Shown: positions 63,071 to 64,000 of the stretch, one piece after another
Layout of the letters: each line of letters starts with the position of its first letter
Numbering within the stretch: position 1 is the stretch's first letter
Assembly: GCF_040276065.1 (NCBI RefSeq)
Contig: NZ_JBELOI010000003.1
Coordinates: 124,001-188,000, forward strand
Reading direction: 5' to 3'
Source: Castellaniella sp040276065
Lineage (GTDB): Bacteria > Pseudomonadota > Gammaproteobacteria > Burkholderiales > Burkholderiaceae_B
DNA length: 64,000 nt
Notes under the pieces: model-generated
What the model was told of the DNA's origin: nothing
The model's database searches: none
What the model saw: the letters and a program-made list of their open reading frames with translations, nothing else
Translations under genes and position numbers: made by a program

Positions 63071-64000
63071 TCAGGGGCGTGCCACCGAGAACTGCATCGC
63101 CTGCGTGTGGCGCGATCGAGCTTCGTGGCACACTGAAAGCACGAAAGAAAGGACTGCACGCGTGTCACGCGGATCAATCACGCCATCGTCTAGCAGGTGA
63201 GCGCTTGTCGTAAATACGTCCATCTGCCGATCGAAGGTGTCGACGATCCGTCTCTGCATGTTTTCCAATTGCACCTGATCCACGGCTACGCCCTTACGCC
63301 GGCTGGCGGTCTCACTGACTATCTTCATCGTCTGCGCCGCCTGCTCCCCCCCCATCACCGCCGTCCTCGCATTCGGCCACGAGAAACAAAAGCGGGGATG
63401 CAGTCCACGACCGCACATGCCGTAGTTGCCAGCACCGAACGATGCGCCGCAATAGATCGTGATCTGCGGCACCGTTGCATTGCTGATCGCCTGGATCATC
63501 TTGGCACCGTGTTTGATCATGCCGCCTTCCTCATAGACGCGCCCCACCATGAAACCAGTGATGTTGTTCAGGTACACAAGAGGCACGTCAGCCTGGCAGC
63601 AGGCTTGTATGAAGTGCGTGGCCTTTGCCGCACCGGCCGGATCTATAGGTCCATTGTTCGTGATGATCCCCACGGAATGCCCTTCGATTCTTGCATGGCC
63701 ACACACTGTCGATGAACCGTAGCGCGTACCAAATTCGAGGAAATCCGAATCATCGACGATACGTGCGATCACCTCCTTCATATCCACGGGGCACTTGTAA
63801 TCCACCGGCATAATCCCGAGCAGTTCCCCGACCGGGTAACAAGGCGCCGACGCCTTGCGTCCGGGGCTCTTGAGCAAGGGCTGGTCCCAATCGATCTTGG
63901 ACAGTATGTCGCGAGCAATACGAATGGCATCCCGATCATCCTCCGCAAGATAATCACCCAGCCCAGAAACGCCCGTGTGCATCTCGGCCCCGCCCAACTC
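63071..64000 (-). CDS. acyl-CoA carboxylase beta (carboxyltransferase) subunit, 5' part outside window
   Basis: The frame is open to the window edge (ELGGAEMHTG...), so about the last 310 residues of a roughly 535-residue protein are visible. The block GIITNNGPIDPAGAAKATHF is followed by LNNITGFMVGRVYEEGGMIK, GASFGAGNYGMCGRGLHPRF and WPNARTAVMGGEQAA. These are the MccB/AtuC type rather than PccB/AccD. The residue that separates methylcrotonyl- from geranyl-CoA carboxylases lies in the missing part. It is 64 bp upstream of the alpha gene. Confidence 0.93.
   Translation of the reverse strand, partial: ELGGAEMHTGVSGLGDYLAEDDRDAIRIARDILSKIDWDQPLLKSPGRKASAPCYPVGELLGIMPVDYKCPVDMKEVIARIVDDSDFLEFGTRYGSSTVCGHARIEGHSVGIITNNGPIDPAGAAKATHFIQACCQADVPLVYLNNITGFMVGRVYEEGGMIKHGAKMIQAISNATVPQITIYCGASFGAGNYGMCGRGLHPRFCFSWPNARTAVMGGEQAAQTMKIVSETASRRKGVAVDQVQLENMQRRIVDTFDRQMDVFTTSAHLLDDGVIDPRDTRAVLSFVLSVCHEARSRHTQAMQFSVARP

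Overview
The window is a high-GC chromosomal segment of a betaproteobacterium. The gene content and order (gltA-sdhE-sdhBADC, gntR, mdh-prpBCD, acnB, beside a T6SS and a T2SS) suggest Burkholderiales, most likely an Alcaligenaceae relative such as Bordetella, Achromobacter or Castellaniella. The species cannot be fixed from sequence alone. No tRNA, rRNA, CRISPR, integrase or transposase gene was seen.

Region 1 (1-19982, mostly + strand) is a type VI secretion cluster. It opens with a VgrG-cargo type module: a DUF2169/pentapeptide fusion cut by the window edge, a second pentapeptide protein, DUF3540 and a PAAR-like DUF4150 protein. An inverted orphan envelope gene follows, then tssJ-tssK-tssL-tssM and tssB-tssC-hcp-clpV-orf-tssA. 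TssM carries an unusual C-terminal LysM domain. tssE, tssF, tssG and vgrG are not in the window.

Region 2 (19979-31644) is a type II secretion cluster. The minus strand carries gspG-H-I-J-K-L-M-N-D-E-F-O with tightly overlapping genes, and a short gspC is transcribed divergently. The prepilin peptidase lacks the usual cysteine-rich N-terminal domain. ynfA and hslR (31661-32443) are housekeeping genes.

Region 3 (32538-46530) is a central-carbon cluster. It holds sdhC-D-A-B-sdhE-gltA on the minus strand, a GntR/UTRA regulator, then mdh-prpB-prpC-prpD, a small GNAT gene and acnB on the plus strand. With AcnB this gives a complete methylcitrate cycle next to TCA enzymes. The same 18-bp site lies just upstream of the predicted -35 boxes of mdh and acnB, so both probably belong to one regulon, perhaps that of the adjacent GntR protein. 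A 200-bp element with perfect 30-bp inverted ends lies upstream of acnB.

Region 4 (about 46580-64000, all minus strand) is visibly AT-richer and looks like an acquired catabolic island. It encodes a biotin-dependent acyl-CoA carboxylase (both subunits), a hydratase of the methylglutaconyl type, an AtuA-family protein, two LCAD/IVD-type acyl-CoA dehydrogenases, an SCP2-like thiolase with a changed active site plus its DUF35 partner, a DUF1302/DUF1329 outer-membrane pair, an acetoacetate-decarboxylase-fold enzyme, an SDR, a lipocalin-like CrtC/AttH-type protein, an APH-type kinase and a small protein. The content is that of an Atu/Liu-type pathway for a branched, probably isoprenoid, hydrophobic substrate, mixed with parts usual in steroid-like catabolism. 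The substrate is not determinable here. Products such as acetyl- or propionyl-CoA could feed the neighbouring TCA and methylcitrate genes, which is inference.
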